This document shows, piece after piece, positions 35,579 to 46,706 of a DNA stretch of 64,000 nt (positions are counted from its first letter, which is position 1; every line of letters starts with the position of its first letter). The notes beneath the pieces are model-generated. The model was not told the DNA's origin and did not search any database. It was given only the letters and a program-made list of their open reading frames with translations. The stretch spans positions 77,489,931 through 77,553,930 of the forward strand of contig NW_026622985.1 in the NCBI RefSeq assembly GCF_023065955.2, read 5' to 3'. This DNA comes from Ursus arctos (lineage: Eukaryota; Chordata; Mammalia; Carnivora; Ursidae). The translations under genes were made by a program, and so were the position numbers.

Positions 35579-36130
35579 AGGTATCCAGGCAATTGAAATG
35601 TAGACTTAAAGCAAGATAGCTAATAAATGAGATGTGGGGAAGTTGGGAATTGGTATTTCTACCTTGCTATATGTTGACAAATAAAAATTACAGAAATTTC
35701 TAACAGAGGTTGGGAAAAACATGGCTACAGAGTTTTCTAAGAAACTGGCCCTATTGCCCTCATATGTTATAATATGCATTGTAAGGCTGACAATTTTAGA
35801 TACATATCAAACATTAATATCCCTATTTTACAGTCAAGGAAATTACAGCTCTGAGATGTTAATTGTTCAATTTATACAAATAAAAGGAGAAAATGTCAGA
35901 GTTGCCCAATTCTGCTATATCCTTCTAGACCCAGAATAATAGAGCAGCCACTATCTTGAACTTCGATGGCCTGTATAGCACAAAGAAAAGTGAGATGTCT
36001 GAAGACTCTTATACCAACAATTAAAAGTACTGCCTGGGAATAACTCTTGTTACTTCCATTAGCAACTCATTGACTGGAATAAATCATATGACCACATTTA
36101 GAAGCATATATATTTGTAATTGTTATATGT
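35579..36130. other. Spacer with a MIR-like fragment
   Basis: No gene seen. The part at about 35800-35925 ('aatatccctattttacagtc', 'aaggaaattacagctctgag', then 'gagttgcccaattctgc') looks like a diverged antisense MIR. A 72-codon frame over it is by chance. Confidence 0.45.
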
Positions 36131-36576
36131 TTTCCTGAAGATTGACTCTTTTGTCATGATAAGATCTCCATCATCCTCTCTAGTAATTTTTTTGTGAAGT
36201 TTATGTTACTAGTAAGGTCTAATATTAATACAGGCATGCCAGCCCTCTTTTGATTACTGTTTGCATGGTATATTTTTGAGCATCTTATTGCTTATTACTT
36301 ATTACATCTATGTGTCTTTGAACATAAAGCTTGTCCCTGGAAGACAAGCGTAGTTGTATAATGGTTTTTAAATCATTCTGCCAATCTCCAGCCTTTAATT
36401 GGAGTGTTTACTCCATTTACATTTGATTACTGAAAAGATTGTTTTACATTATTTATTTGCTGTATGTTGTCTATATGCAATGTACCGCTTTTGTTCTTCT
36501 GTTCCTCCATAACTGCCTTCTTTTGTGTAAAATAGATGTTTTATAGTATATCTGTATGAGAACGAATTAACTTTAC
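36131..36576 (-). mobile_element. Old L1, antisense, left part (interrupted by LTR)
   Basis: Antisense L1 text: 'gattactgtttgcatggtat', 'gtgtctttgaacataaagct', 'cattctgccaatctcc', 'agcctttaattggagtgttt', 'actccatttacatttgatta', 'cttcttttgtgtaaaataga'. It is the same segment as at 21.1 kb, and the L1 text resumes after the LTR-like insert that ends near 37145. Confidence 0.65.
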
Positions 36577-37145
36577 CCCAAGTGAGATCTGGCCTATGCC
36601 CCTATTCCTGAGACATAGTATCTAAGCCCTTGGAGTGTCTTTCCTGATGAGTTTCTTTGCTTATATGGGATCTTTAAGCCGCAGCAGATAGTAACAGTGT
36701 GATTTATTGTATTTTGGGTCATGAAGTACAACTTAATCTCTGGAAGGGCTGGAGGGTAAGATCAACCATGCATATGGTCAGCCATATCTACATGATAAAG
36801 CACCAATAAAATCTCTGGGCATCCAGACTCTGGTGATCTTCCCTGATTGGCAATGATCCATGTATATTGACACACATTGTTGCCAGGAGGAGTCAACACT
36901 CTCCATGACTATTGGGAATGGACAACTGGAGGCTCCACATTTGTAACTATCCTGGACTTTGCCCAAGGTGTCTCTTTCCTCGGCTAATTTTAATCTATAT
37001 TATTTCACTGTAACAAACTTAACAGTGAGTATAATAGCATAAGTGAGTTCTGTGAGTCCTTCTGGTTTAATGATCAGCTCTGAGAGTAGTCTTATGAATC
37101 CCTGAATTTGCAGTTGGTATCAGAGTGAGGGAGGTCTTGTGGACT
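36577..37145 (+). mobile_element. LTR-like element, sense, inserted in old L1
   Basis: The texture changes abruptly from T-rich antisense L1 to mixed sequence. It holds a 'ggctggagggtaagatcaac' part, a polyadenylation-like 'ccaataaaatctctgg', a second stretch 'gtgagttctgtgagtccttc', and an end reading 'cagttggtatcagagtgagg' followed by 'gaggtcttgtggactac'. The last parts line up with the corresponding part of the antisense LTR at 60.8-61.6 kb (there 'gggttctgtgagctgctcta' and 'agggtggtcttgtgggactg' on the minus strand). This suggests two diverged members of related LTR families. The subfamily and exact ends are not determined. Confidence 0.5.
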
Positions 37146-39195
37146 ACTTTCTAGCTTTACGATACCATTTTAAATTTTTATGTTGTTTTCATCTTAACTT
37201 AAAGCAATCTAGTTTGAATTAACACCAACTTAATTTCAATAGTATAAAAATTTTTACTGCAGTATAGTTCTTCTCCACCCTTTTTATGCTATTATTGTCA
37301 TACAAATTACATCTTTATGCATTATACAGTCATTAACTGAGTTTTATATTTATTGCTTTATTATAATTGCCTTTTATATCAGAGGGGAAAAGAGAATCAC
37401 AAACAAGATGTTCATACTCTTTTTAATAGGTACCCATGTAGTTACCTTGACCAGTGCTCTTTTGATAAAGATTTGAATTATGGTTTACTGTTCTGTTTTG
37501 TTTGTTTAATGCAGACTGAATGACTCTTTATTATAGAAAATTTCTACTACTGACAATTTTTCTCATTTATTGTTGAACTGAAAATAGCTTAATTTCTCCT
37601 TCATAGATGAAGAATAGCATTGCCAGATATAGAATTCTTGGCTTAGTCTTCAATACTTTGGCTATGCCATCCAACTACTTTTGGTCTCCATAAGTTCTGA
37701 AAAAAGTTCAACTGTTAGTCTTAGTATCCCTTATACTTAAAGAGTCACTTTCTCCTGCTTCTTTGGAGATTCTCTTTATTTAGTTTTTTAGTTTTTTACA
37801 ATTCAACTCTGATGTGATTAGGTGTATAATTCTTTGAGTTTATCCCAGTTGGAGTTTGCTAAGGTTTGTGGATGTGCAGATTAATTATATTCACTAAATT
37901 TGAAACTTTATTGGCTATAATTTTTTCAAATAAACTTTCTGCCTCTTTCTCTTCTCTCTTTTGAGACTCTCATTATACATGTTGACATGCTTGATGGTAT
38001 CTGAGGGTCTCTGATGTTCTGTTCATTTGCTTTTGTCTCTTTTTATTTCTGTGTTCAAGTGGATAATCTCAATTTATCTTTATGTTAAATGATTCTTTCT
38101 TCTGCCAGTTCAGATATGCTAGTGAGTTCCTCTAGAGAATTTTTCATTTCAGTTATTATACTTTCAATTCCAGAAATTCTGTTATTCTCTTTTAGTTTTA
38201 TATCTTTATTACTATTCTATATTTGTTGAAACATTATTCTCCCACTCTAATTTTTTAGATATGTTTTCTTTAGTTATTTGAACACACTTATAATAGTGTT
38301 TTTAAAATCTTTCATAAGTTCTATAGGTGAGCTCCCACAGAAACAGTTTTCTTTGGCATTTTTTTTATTTGCTTGTGTATAGACCATAATTTCCTGTTTC
38401 TTTATGTGTCTCATGATTTTTTTTTTAACAACTGGACATTTTAAATAATAGAATATGGTATTCCTGGAAATCAGATTTTACTTGATTTGTTTGGATTTGT
38501 GGTTGTTGTCATTGTAGTTGTTGATGATGATTGTTTAGCATTTTTCCTTGACTAATTCTTCATAGCTTGTATTCTTTGTCAAGTGCAGCTACTGGGGTCT
38601 GCTTTGTTAACTCAATGGTCAGATAATGATTAGACAGTGATATCTTTAAATATTTTCAACCAGTCTCTCTCTGGGAACTCTGATGCTCTGGGGAATGCTT
38701 TTAATGCTCCAGTAAGAAGTTTATAATTCTAACTTAGACTTCACTTTCTCTTGTACAAACCCTCAAGGTCAGCCACAGGTGAGAATTTAGCCCTTCTCAA
38801 GTCTTCCCTGTATATAGTACTGCACCTGTGTGTGACCTTTATATCCCTAAGAATATCTGATCTTTGTGAAGCTTCCCATGGAAATCTCTTTCTCAGTTAG
38901 ACCCTTTAAGACTTTGGTCAGACTGTTGTTAGCCCCAACTTAGAACACCATGTCAGTCAGCAATGATATTAAACCAGTGCTGTTGATTGTTGTCAGCAAG
39001 TGTCCTAAAGATGGGGCTGTTCAAGAGTTATTTCTGAATCAGATCAAGTAAAAACAAATTCTGGTAATGGAACATGTTAAGGAACTGCTAGACACATCAA
39101 ATAGTGACAGTTTTCTCCAAACCTCTTTGTCATTTCTGGTGACTGCTAGGTTTCTGTTTTTTCCTGAGTGCTTTACTTGTACGTCTGTTGGTTTT
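37146..39195 (-). mobile_element. Old L1, antisense, right part (5' half of element)
   Basis: L1 text resumes after the LTR-like insert: 'atagaattcttggcttagtc', 'ttctcctgcttctttggaga', 'ggtttgtggatgtgcagatt', 'caaataaactttctgcctct', 'tctctgatgttctgttcatt', 'attctttcttctgccagttc', 'gaatttttcatttcagttat', 'taaaatctttcataagttct', 'tttcctgtttctttatgtgt' and 'ttaacaactggacattttaa'. I recognise this as the antisense of the 5' half (ORF1 region and upstream) of an old L1M. The part beyond about 38550 is more eroded and its end is uncertain. Confidence 0.68.
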
Positions 39196-39641
39196 CAAGG
39201 CTACCACATATATTAAGAAGAAAAGTATGAGAATAGGATAAGTGAAAACATCACAAAGCTCACTTTTCTTACCAAGATTCAGCCATTTTTTTCTGAATAA
39301 ACTCCCCTCGGAGTGTTATAAACTTTTGGTTCATTTCCAAAGTTCTGAAGAAGTGTTGGTTTTGACAATTGTTGCCAATGTTATTGTATTTATAGAGGAA
39401 TGCACTTTCACAGGTCCTACCTCCATCATTCTGAAAGTGCTTTCCTCCAGAGAAAACTATTTTTTAGTTGATCGATTTTGCATATAAAACAATTTGATCC
39501 AAATATGAAACATGAGATTTATGTCAAACACTGTGCAGCAGAGTGGAAAAAATCAAAATACCAGGAAAAATGAGAGAACAGTCAGATTCTGATGGCTTAT
39601 TTTAATTTTTATCACCAATTTCAAAATGAATGAGTGAATAA

Positions 39642-39648
39642 GTGTGTA

Positions 39649-39679
<31 letters not shown>

Positions 39680-39710
39680 TTGTGTGTGCATGTGTGTGTA
39701 GGTATGTGTG
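39642..39710. repeat. (TG)n microsatellite
   Basis: About 34 dinucleotide positions, mostly TG with a few interruptions (TGTTTG, TGCATG, TAGG). Likely length-variable. Confidence 0.93.
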
Positions 39711-39861
39711 TAACTGATTCACCAGGCTTTGGAACTGACTTTGTGAAACAGGTTCTGAGAAAAATAAAATTAATATCCTCTGTGATTTCATTATGGTGAA
39801 CCTTCCAGAGGTTAATGGGATATGTTTTATAAGAAACCATTTTGGTCATATTTATATTGAT

Positions 39862-39941
39862 CCATATAATATCTGCTACTCTAATAGAAATACACAGTGG
39901 ACCCATATAATATCTGCTAGTGTAATAGAAATACACAATGG
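39862..39941. repeat. 41-bp imperfect tandem duplication
   Basis: The unit starting CCATATAATATCTGCTA occurs at 39862 and again at 39903, each copy ending in ACACA(G/A)TGG. Over the 39 comparable bases I count three differences (two C/G changes and one G/A). There is no simple-repeat character inside the unit, so this is a real local duplication and not slippage of a microsatellite. Confidence 0.88.
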
Positions 39942-42187
39942 CAGGTTTTCCTGTAGTTTACCAACAGCTAGCAATGCAATAGAATTTCCATTAGTCAGTG
40001 AGAGTCAGCTGCAACCCCAGAGGAATGAGATCAGATAATGTGCAGGATGATACCCTTATGCTGGTCTGAGAAGCTCAATTATGAACACCATGCATTTATT
40101 TGGTTGCTGTATAATTAGTATAAATGCTGCTTTTTGGTGAATTCTGGAAATATCCTTTTTTTCCCTTGGATATTTTAGTGACCTTGCAACCTCAGAGTGT
40201 GATTCAGACAGCCCAGGATTCTATTGGAAGTAAGAGAGAGAGAGAGAGCAACAGGCAAAAACTGTCTTATGCCAGCAATTTTGAGACTCTTCTCTTCAGG
40301 GAAAGAAGTCCCCTTTCATTTCTTACATAATAACTGTGACTTTCATTTTATCACAAGTGGTATTTAATTCATCTGGTGGTTCCTGCTCTAATCCAATCTG
40401 TGACTAAACTACCAACTTGATAAGGGGAGGTGAAAGGGGTTAGAAAAAAAAAAAGACACACCTTAGATTGCTATAATTTATGAATGTTTAATTTGAGAAA
40501 TCTCAAAGAAGAATTTATTTTTCTTTTTCTCAAAGGAAAGGCATAATTTATTATGGTGACTTTGATATTTTTAAAAATAATGCGTGCTTTGCCTACATTT
40601 GGTACTGTGTGCTAAATGAAGATAAATGTTATAGCTATGTATAATTATATTATGTTCTCTCTACTTGCCCCAAGTAATTTTGATGAATTTACATTTATCA
40701 TTATATTATCTTAAGATAGAAATACATATGTGAAAATGTAACCAAATAATTTAGATTTATAGAGATTGATTTTCACTGGCTCTGCTTTGAGAATCCTAAT
40801 ATTTCTTTCATGCCTAAATTAAATCAGACACATTTTTAGAACACCATGTATGCCAGCAGTGGTGATAAAAATCTCAAAGTGGAAATCCAAAGTTCTTTAT
40901 TTCAAAATAGCATGTTTTATCCAATTAAAAGCAAAATGATATCAAAACAAGTAACACAAGATACCTACAAATAAGCACATTCGGGAGCTTTGGCTCTACT
41001 ACTGTTATCATTTATCAGTTACTTGGTTGTTGCCCCTGGTTTCTTCAGATTTTTCACTTGAACTTGTGGTGTGGCTATGTTGAACCTAAAAATATAGACC
41101 TAGTGTAATAGCTTTGAAGAATAACTTATATTATTAAATGCATTACTTAAATTAACTTAGAAAATAATTCTTTTCAACAAAAAACGTTCAGAGATGACTC
41201 ACTCTTCTCGGATCCATTTCATGATATATCTTGTGATTTTTTTTTTTTTTTTTTTTACAAACCAAAATCGATACAAGCTACATTCCTCTATTATCAACTA
41301 AAGAAGTTTGGTTTTGAGTCAGCACAGCCCTTGCTTATTATTTTAGTACCCTGGTATAACCCTTGAATTTGAACTCTTTAAATAGGAGAATAATTTCTTT
41401 TGTAGCTGGCATTATTTTTTTCATAAATATGGAAAATGCTGTATCTTCTCCATGGTTAGAACTGAGTGCCTTGATTTCATACTATTTTATGAACTATGGT
41501 CAGGTATTTAAATAAAGTGGAAATTCAATAAACTTGTGTCTTTACATTGGGAAATACTTTACTACTAAATTTACTAAATAACAAATGTGGTTTGTTTACT
41601 ACATTGTTTATTTAGTGTAGCATGTATGTTTGTATTTCTGTGTGCATATATATATCGTTAATTTTGGTATAATTTCCCAGGCATTCCATGATGATTTTTA
41701 GAGTTATGTTTATTTCTTTATATTAATTAGTAAATAAATTAGACAAACGTTTAAGAAATTCTAAAATTATTTACTTAAAATTACCTTATAGTTGAAAATT
41801 TTAATAAGAAATTATATAATATTAGTTCCAAAAATCATAATTATATTTGATGTTACATATATATTCGTAATCTCAATATATATATTCCCCTAAATTCCTC
41901 CACAACTTAACTGTGTAAGTTTTAGAGGTTATCAAATTCCTGATAAATTATTAGACTTATTGAGAATAAATTTTACCCATAGGATTTTTGATCTAAAAAT
42001 AAAAATAAACTATTTAAAAATATTTTTTTCTGCAAATGGAAATGCTACTACCTAAATCACTTTTGTAGTATGAGACAATTTTAAAGTTTATTTCTTTTAG
42101 TAACGAGTACAGTAGACATTTCTAACATTTTGTTGTAGGGCAAATTTTATTTGCACCATTAAGATACCTGATTAGGTACTGTTTCAT

Positions 42188-42772
42188 ACAGAGTTCTCTA
42201 GAGAAACTGAATCAATAGGATATTAATGTGTGTGTATATTCATAACATATATATAGATAGATATCTATTCAAAACATATTGATATATAGGTATGTTTTGA
42301 CTGACAATATATACACAGATTTATATATATGTGTGTGTGTTTTAGTATAAATAATCCTATACATATCTATCTATTCATCTTATATAGATACAGATATAGA
42401 TATGGATATAAATATGGATTTATTTTAAGGAATTGCATGTACAGTGGTAGCTGATGAGTCTGAAATTTATAGGTCAGGCTAGTAGGCTAGAAATTCAGGT
42501 AGGAATTGATGTTTCAGTCTTGTGGCAAAATTTCTTCTTCTCCTGGAAACCTCAGATTTTGCCCTTTAGACTTTTAACTGATTGGATGAGGACCACTCAC
42601 ATTATGGAGGATAATATTCTTTACTCACAATCAGCTGATTCTATTAGCACACAACCCACATTAACCACATCAACAAACAACCCTCACAGCTATCCCTGTA
42701 TTAGTGCTTGATTAAATTACTGGATATTATTATAGTAAAGCCAAGTTGACACATAAAACTAAATACCACAGG
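42188..42772 (-). mobile_element. LTR-type mammalian repeat, antisense, with expanded TA/GATA core
   Basis: The left end 'cagagttctctagagaaact' and the right end 'aagttgacacataaaactaa' are the two ends of a very common mammalian repeat (MaLR/LTR-like, reading TGTGGTATTTAGTTTTATGT on its own strand). Between them are 'tttattttaaggaattgcat', 'gttttgccctttagactttt'-type text ('cagattttgccctttagact') and 'aactgattggatgaggacca', all in the expected order. The TA/GATA-rich part at about 42226-42420 sits where the family has a short (TATC)n, so it grew out of the element. The subfamily name is not certain. An 85-codon plus frame here (42454-42711) lies within the repeat and is not a gene. Confidence 0.65.
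42226..42420. repeat. Complex TA/GATA/TATC simple repeat
   Basis: A mixture of TATA, GATA and ATCTATC units, with a short (TG)n, over nearly 200 bases. It is embedded in the LTR-like element. Confidence 0.8.
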
Positions 42773-42984
42773 TACATATATATGAATGTAGCAAATCAAG
42801 GTCTAATTGCTTAGATATATATATTTTTTGATATCACTAAATTACATCTATTAGATGCTAAGTATTTTCTGCAATAATAGCAACTAAATACACAGAAGAA
42901 AACTTTACACTGGTAGTTAATGAGTAAGTACCTGATTTTTCAGATATCAGAACAAACTGCATATAAGCTTAATATCCAAAAGCT
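42773..42984. other. AT-rich spacer
   Basis: No gene or named repeat seen. Confidence 0.5.
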
Positions 42985-43150
42985 TTAAATCAGATATGAG
43001 TTCAAAGGTCAATTCTGCCACTTTAGTTAGTAATGTTTCTTCGAACAGTTTGTGTAATCTCTTTCTGTATTCAGTAGCTTCAGCTAGAAAATAGAGTTAA
43101 AATATGTCTGACACATAATATGTCCAGCACATCATAAGCACTCCCTATAA
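42985..43150 (+). mobile_element. MIR SINE fragment, sense
   Basis: The order is typical of a sense MIR: 'gagttcaaaggtcaattctg', 'ccactttagttagtaatg', 'gtgtaatctctttctgtatt', 'agcttcagctagaaaataga', 'atatgtctgacacataatat' and 'agcacatcataagcactccc'. It is ancient and diverged. Confidence 0.65.
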
Positions 43151-44694
43151 AATAAGTTTGATATGGGAAAGTATTTTGGTTTTTCAGTTGCATTTAAGAT
43201 CAACAAAAATAACCCATAATCTTTCTACTACTCAACATCATCCCCCTACTCTGTCTTTTCTAAATGGAGTGGATTTTAATAATTGGAACATTTTGTTTTC
43301 TGAGCACAAATTCATTCTCCGTATAAAGAACTTTCACATTCTTAGAGGATATTAATTGTTGGTTTTGAAAGAGCTAGGGCAGAACTAAATAAATTTACAT
43401 GCAAAATGAAGGACGAAGAATAAAGTGTTTGAGGAGCTGAAGGCTGGAGCCAAAAGGCTGGAGGCTGGGGAAAGTTGAGAATAGGAAAGAAAAAGAATGA
43501 GAAGGAAGCAATTTTGGCAAAGGGAAACGTCTAATAGAAAGTGTTCACCTTTATTACACAATATTCCCCCTTCTTCTAAAACACACTTTCAGTAAAATTC
43601 ACACTTTCTACTTTGTCTTCTAGAATATGTTTTTTTTAGAGGAATAAAGACACTCCAGATTTGATGCCAGGTAATAATAATGGTCATGATAACAGCTGCT
43701 CCTGAAAAAGAGCCATACTAGTATTTTTATGCTAATCATTTGGTCCTGGCATGGGAAGAATAAGGGTAACCAATAAAAGAAAAGAGAGTGTCTAAACATA
43801 AACTTGATTATATACATATAGAAATAGTATGTGACAGGAGGCATTTCAAGGAAGTGAAGAAAAGCTGGGTTTGTTCAATACTGTCTGATGAAATGGTGAA
43901 CTCTTTGGGGAGGGTGACGGCATTACACTCGATAATTTCAAAATGGATTATGAGTGTTAATGTCTCTTAGCCGTAATTATATGAGGAGATAACTCAAGCC
44001 GTAGAAGGGCAGGGAGTCTTTTTCTGTCATGTTAATTGATGTGCCCCCTCATTCCTAGAAAAATATCAGGCATGTATTTGATATTTAGCAAATATATATT
44101 AAATTAATGAATAAACCCTGTGATAAATATCTTAAAGCATATATTTTTTTGTTTGTCAGATTATTTATCTTAAAGTAGATTGCCAAGACTAGCCAGAATT
44201 TCTCCTACAGCAATTTTCTTCTAATAGTTCCAGATAAAAAGTAAGTGGCTGTTGACTAAAACCATTTCAACAGTTAGGGTCCACCTCTACTCCATATTAC
44301 CTGGAAATAATGCCTCTTTACTTTGATGATCAATATCTCTGAATAATCCTGAGCAAACATATGCTATTCAGTAAAACCTAAAGAAACTTTCCAAAATTTA
44401 TGGACTTCAGAGGGAATTTTTTTGTTAACCTGTAGACAACCTGGACATTTAATTAATATACTCCATTACCAGACAACTAGTCTAGCTTTTAGTGCAAACT
44501 TAATAAATGGACTTGAAATAAAAGGATCGTTCAGAGGGGATGTAATTTTCCAAGGTATATTTCATGGAGGTGCTAAGTTGAAGTTCTCAAAGAAAATGAT
44601 ACAGTCATTGGTGGAGAGAAGAGTAGAGCTTTTCAGCTGGTGGCAGTGAAATGAGAAATGGATGATTGAGGATTGAGTTAAAGTTAGAACTCTG
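43151..44694. other. Unclassified DNA with possible L2 tail
   Basis: No gene found. Around 44035-44115 'tgtgccccctcattcctaga' and 'aaaaatatcaggcatgtatt' followed by 'ttagcaaatatatattaaat' resembles a very eroded L2 3' end. A G/A-rich patch lies at 43430-43510 (repeated AGGCTGGAG). Several open frames of 60-75 codons have no recognisable family. Confidence 0.45.
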
Positions 44695-45155
44695 CTCCAT
44701 CACTGGGGTCGTCAGTCCAGGAAGTGATGCTGAGCCCTCAAGGCCTGACATCACTTACCAGGAGCCCCAGGGAACTCAGCTGGTATGCCAGCAGCCGCTG
44801 CAGTTTGGCTGTCGCCACTGTGATATGAAAGGGTTTTTGGAGTGTGCTCAGAACCAGGGTGACCTTAAAGCTTTCTGAGGGTCTCAGCGAAATGCTGAAA
44901 CAGTGCAGATTTACAAGTGGATTAGCCTAATCAAGAAGTCCAAATCGAAAGAAATGGAAAATCGTCTTTCATGTCCAAGTTAATTTAGCATAAAAATATA
45001 ATTGATAGTGAAAGTATGAAGTTAAAACCACCAGTTAAACCTCTCCTCTATCACTAATAGCTTCCTTGCTTCAGAATTGCAATGCAAGAGAGTGTTCTTA
45101 CTATATAGGAGTTCGTTGAAATGGTAGTTGCAGATTAATTAGAATAAAGTGACTT
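44695..45155 (+). pseudogene. CHCHD2P: CHCHD2 processed pseudogene (5'-truncated, frameshifted)
   Basis: CHCHD2 is a nuclear-encoded mitochondrial twin-CX9C protein. This relic covers only its C-terminal coding part and 3' UTR, without introns. The plus frame 44666-44878 contains SDAEPSRPDITYQEPQGTQ and then FLECAQNQGD, which match the CHCHD2 C-terminal region by recall. The spacing of the first CX9C pair is disturbed (an additional residue and a C-R-H-C pattern). After AQNQGD an extra base creates a stop at 44878. In the next frame the remaining text (a residual 'ctgaaacagtgcagatttac', then 'ggattagcctaatcaagaag') follows the end of the gene. 3' UTR-like text continues through 'agttaatttagcataaaaat' and 'cagttaaacctctcctctat' to a polyadenylation signal AATAAA at 45143-45148. 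No A-tail or clear target-site duplication was found. Upstream, the homology fades just before 44695. Confidence 0.85.
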
Positions 45156-46576
45156 TCTTCCCCTCTCCCCTGCACCAAAACAAAACAGTGAGTCGGTTTC
45201 TTGTTTCAGTGTATCTATATGAGGGCTTCTTGTTATTAATCATATGGAATAGGAATACTAATTTAATATTAATTCCATATTAATTAATCATATAGAATAT
45301 CCACATCATTCGTAAGTAACTTTGTATTTTAGAAATCATATATATTCATAATTATATATTATGAATTAACTTATAGGGAATTTTGAACCTCAAGATTTTT
45401 TTAATAATGTACCATGAGTAATACATAAGACCAAAACAACAACTAAAAGTCCTCAGGTAATAATTTATGGCAGTATTCCGTACTGGTGAGGAGTTCCTCT
45501 CCACCACACCAGAGCAAGAGAAATTGCTGGCACATTGCAACAAATAGGTAAAATAATACTGTTATGTGACTTCATAAAAAGTATACATATAACTATTTAT
45601 ATGATTTTAATATGTCTAATACTCTAATATAACATGCCATTTTAGAAATCTCAAAAATAACACACATTGAGTTTCAATGTGTGTTATTTTTTAGAAACTG
45701 TAGAAAGATTGTTGTATCTTCTTTTTATCTTTCTCAATTATATATACATGCTGTTTTAAACAAATTTCTTTGACTACTCCTTCAAGAAGCTATAATTAAT
45801 TTTTCATGTTCTCTTGTTTCTGGAGACTGTCATCCTCTATGAATTTATTTTGTTGTCTCTTACTATCACTTAGTTTTCTGTTGATGAAGCAGAACATTTC
45901 CCCCAGGGCAGCATGCTTATTAGTGATTTTATTTTCACTTTATATTATCATACTAAATCCAGTATTTCAGAAGAACTGAGGTAATTTACAAAATCAAATA
46001 CTTTTACTCCTAAGAAATTGTGTAGTAGCCATAGAAGTTTTGCCAAAACCACATAGAAATTATAATGTCTAACTATTTTAATTTTTTGGTTTTAATTATG
46101 AATAAGTTCATGAATACAAAAGAGAGCGTAATATATGCTCACTATAAATATTAACAAAGACACAAACACCCGGTTAACCCAACAGCAAGCTTAGGATAGA
46201 ACATTGTATTTTGAAGATTCCAAGAGTCACACTCCAGGATACTATCAATCTTCCCAGAGATGGTTAATATCTCTAATTTTGAACTTATTGTCCAATACTT
46301 ATATATATATCCCCAGAATATAGTATTAGCTTTGTCTGTGATTGAATTTTATATGCATGAATCCTACTGTTTTGGGTATGAAGTTTTATCAAATTAGTGT
46401 TTTTCTTACTATTTAACAAATTTATATGTTTATAGAAAAGATCCTCTGACAATGTTTTGAGAAAATTTTCTCATCAGTCCGCACAAATATTTGCAAAGTA
46501 CACTTGGTGGCATGGGATGGTACTGCAAGTCTATAGTCTAAGGACATCTTGAGTCTTAGTCTTTAATTCTTTCAAG
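45156..46576. other. Unclassified AT-rich DNA with a hairpin
   Basis: No gene found. Near 45235-45300 a short direct repeat (TTAATCATATGGAATA and TTAATCATATAGAATA) surrounds TAATATTAATTCC-type inverted sequence. A perfect 18-bp-arm hairpin is listed separately. Confidence 0.5.
45653..45691. repeat. Perfect 18-bp-arm inverted repeat (hairpin)
   Basis: The left arm AAAAATAACACACATTGA (45653-45670) is the exact reverse complement of the right arm TCAATGTGTGTTATTTTT (45674-45691), with a GTT loop of three bases. I found no TA target-site duplication clearly flanking it, and it does not match the MADE1 or other short palindromic element that I know. The sequence can form a long stem in single-stranded DNA or RNA. 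Confidence 0.92.
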
Positions 46577-46706
46577 TTATAATTTTATTTTTTTCTTTGT
46601 ATCTTTTTTATTATCATTTCAATTAGCCAACATATAGTACATCGTTAGTTTTTGATGTAGTGTTCAACGATTCATTAGTTGCATGTAACACCCAGTGCAT
46701 ACTTTT
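46577..46706 (-). mobile_element. Carnivore L1 3' tail, antisense, cut by a SINE
   Basis: A T-rich start is followed by 'aattagccaacatatagtac', 'atcgttagtttttgatgtag', 'tgttcaacgattcattagtt' and 'gcatgtaacacccagtgcat', the well-known antisense text of a carnivore L1 3' end. The text stops at CCCAGTGCATAC and a SINE inserted exactly there, with the L1 sequence duplicated on the far side. Only about 130 bases of L1 are present. Confidence 0.88.

Larger units (their letters stand above)
39196..42187. other. Unclassified AT-rich DNA with simple repeats
   Basis: No gene found. It contains a (TG)n microsatellite, a 41-bp tandem duplication (both listed), a short (GA)n at 40231-40248, a T20 run at 41237-41256 and otherwise plain AT-rich sequence. 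The 127-codon minus-strand frame at 39553-39936 is partly made of the TG repeat read as Thr-His, and is not a gene. Confidence 0.5.

Noticed and set aside
35504..35580. Splice acceptor (long polypyrimidine tract followed by CAG)
   Set aside because: The tract is a (CTTTC)n simple repeat, no open frame or donor follows, and no gene is recognisable nearby.
39553..39936. 127-codon minus-strand frame with Thr-His repeats
   Set aside because: The repeat peptide comes from the (TG)n microsatellite. The rest has no recognisable family.
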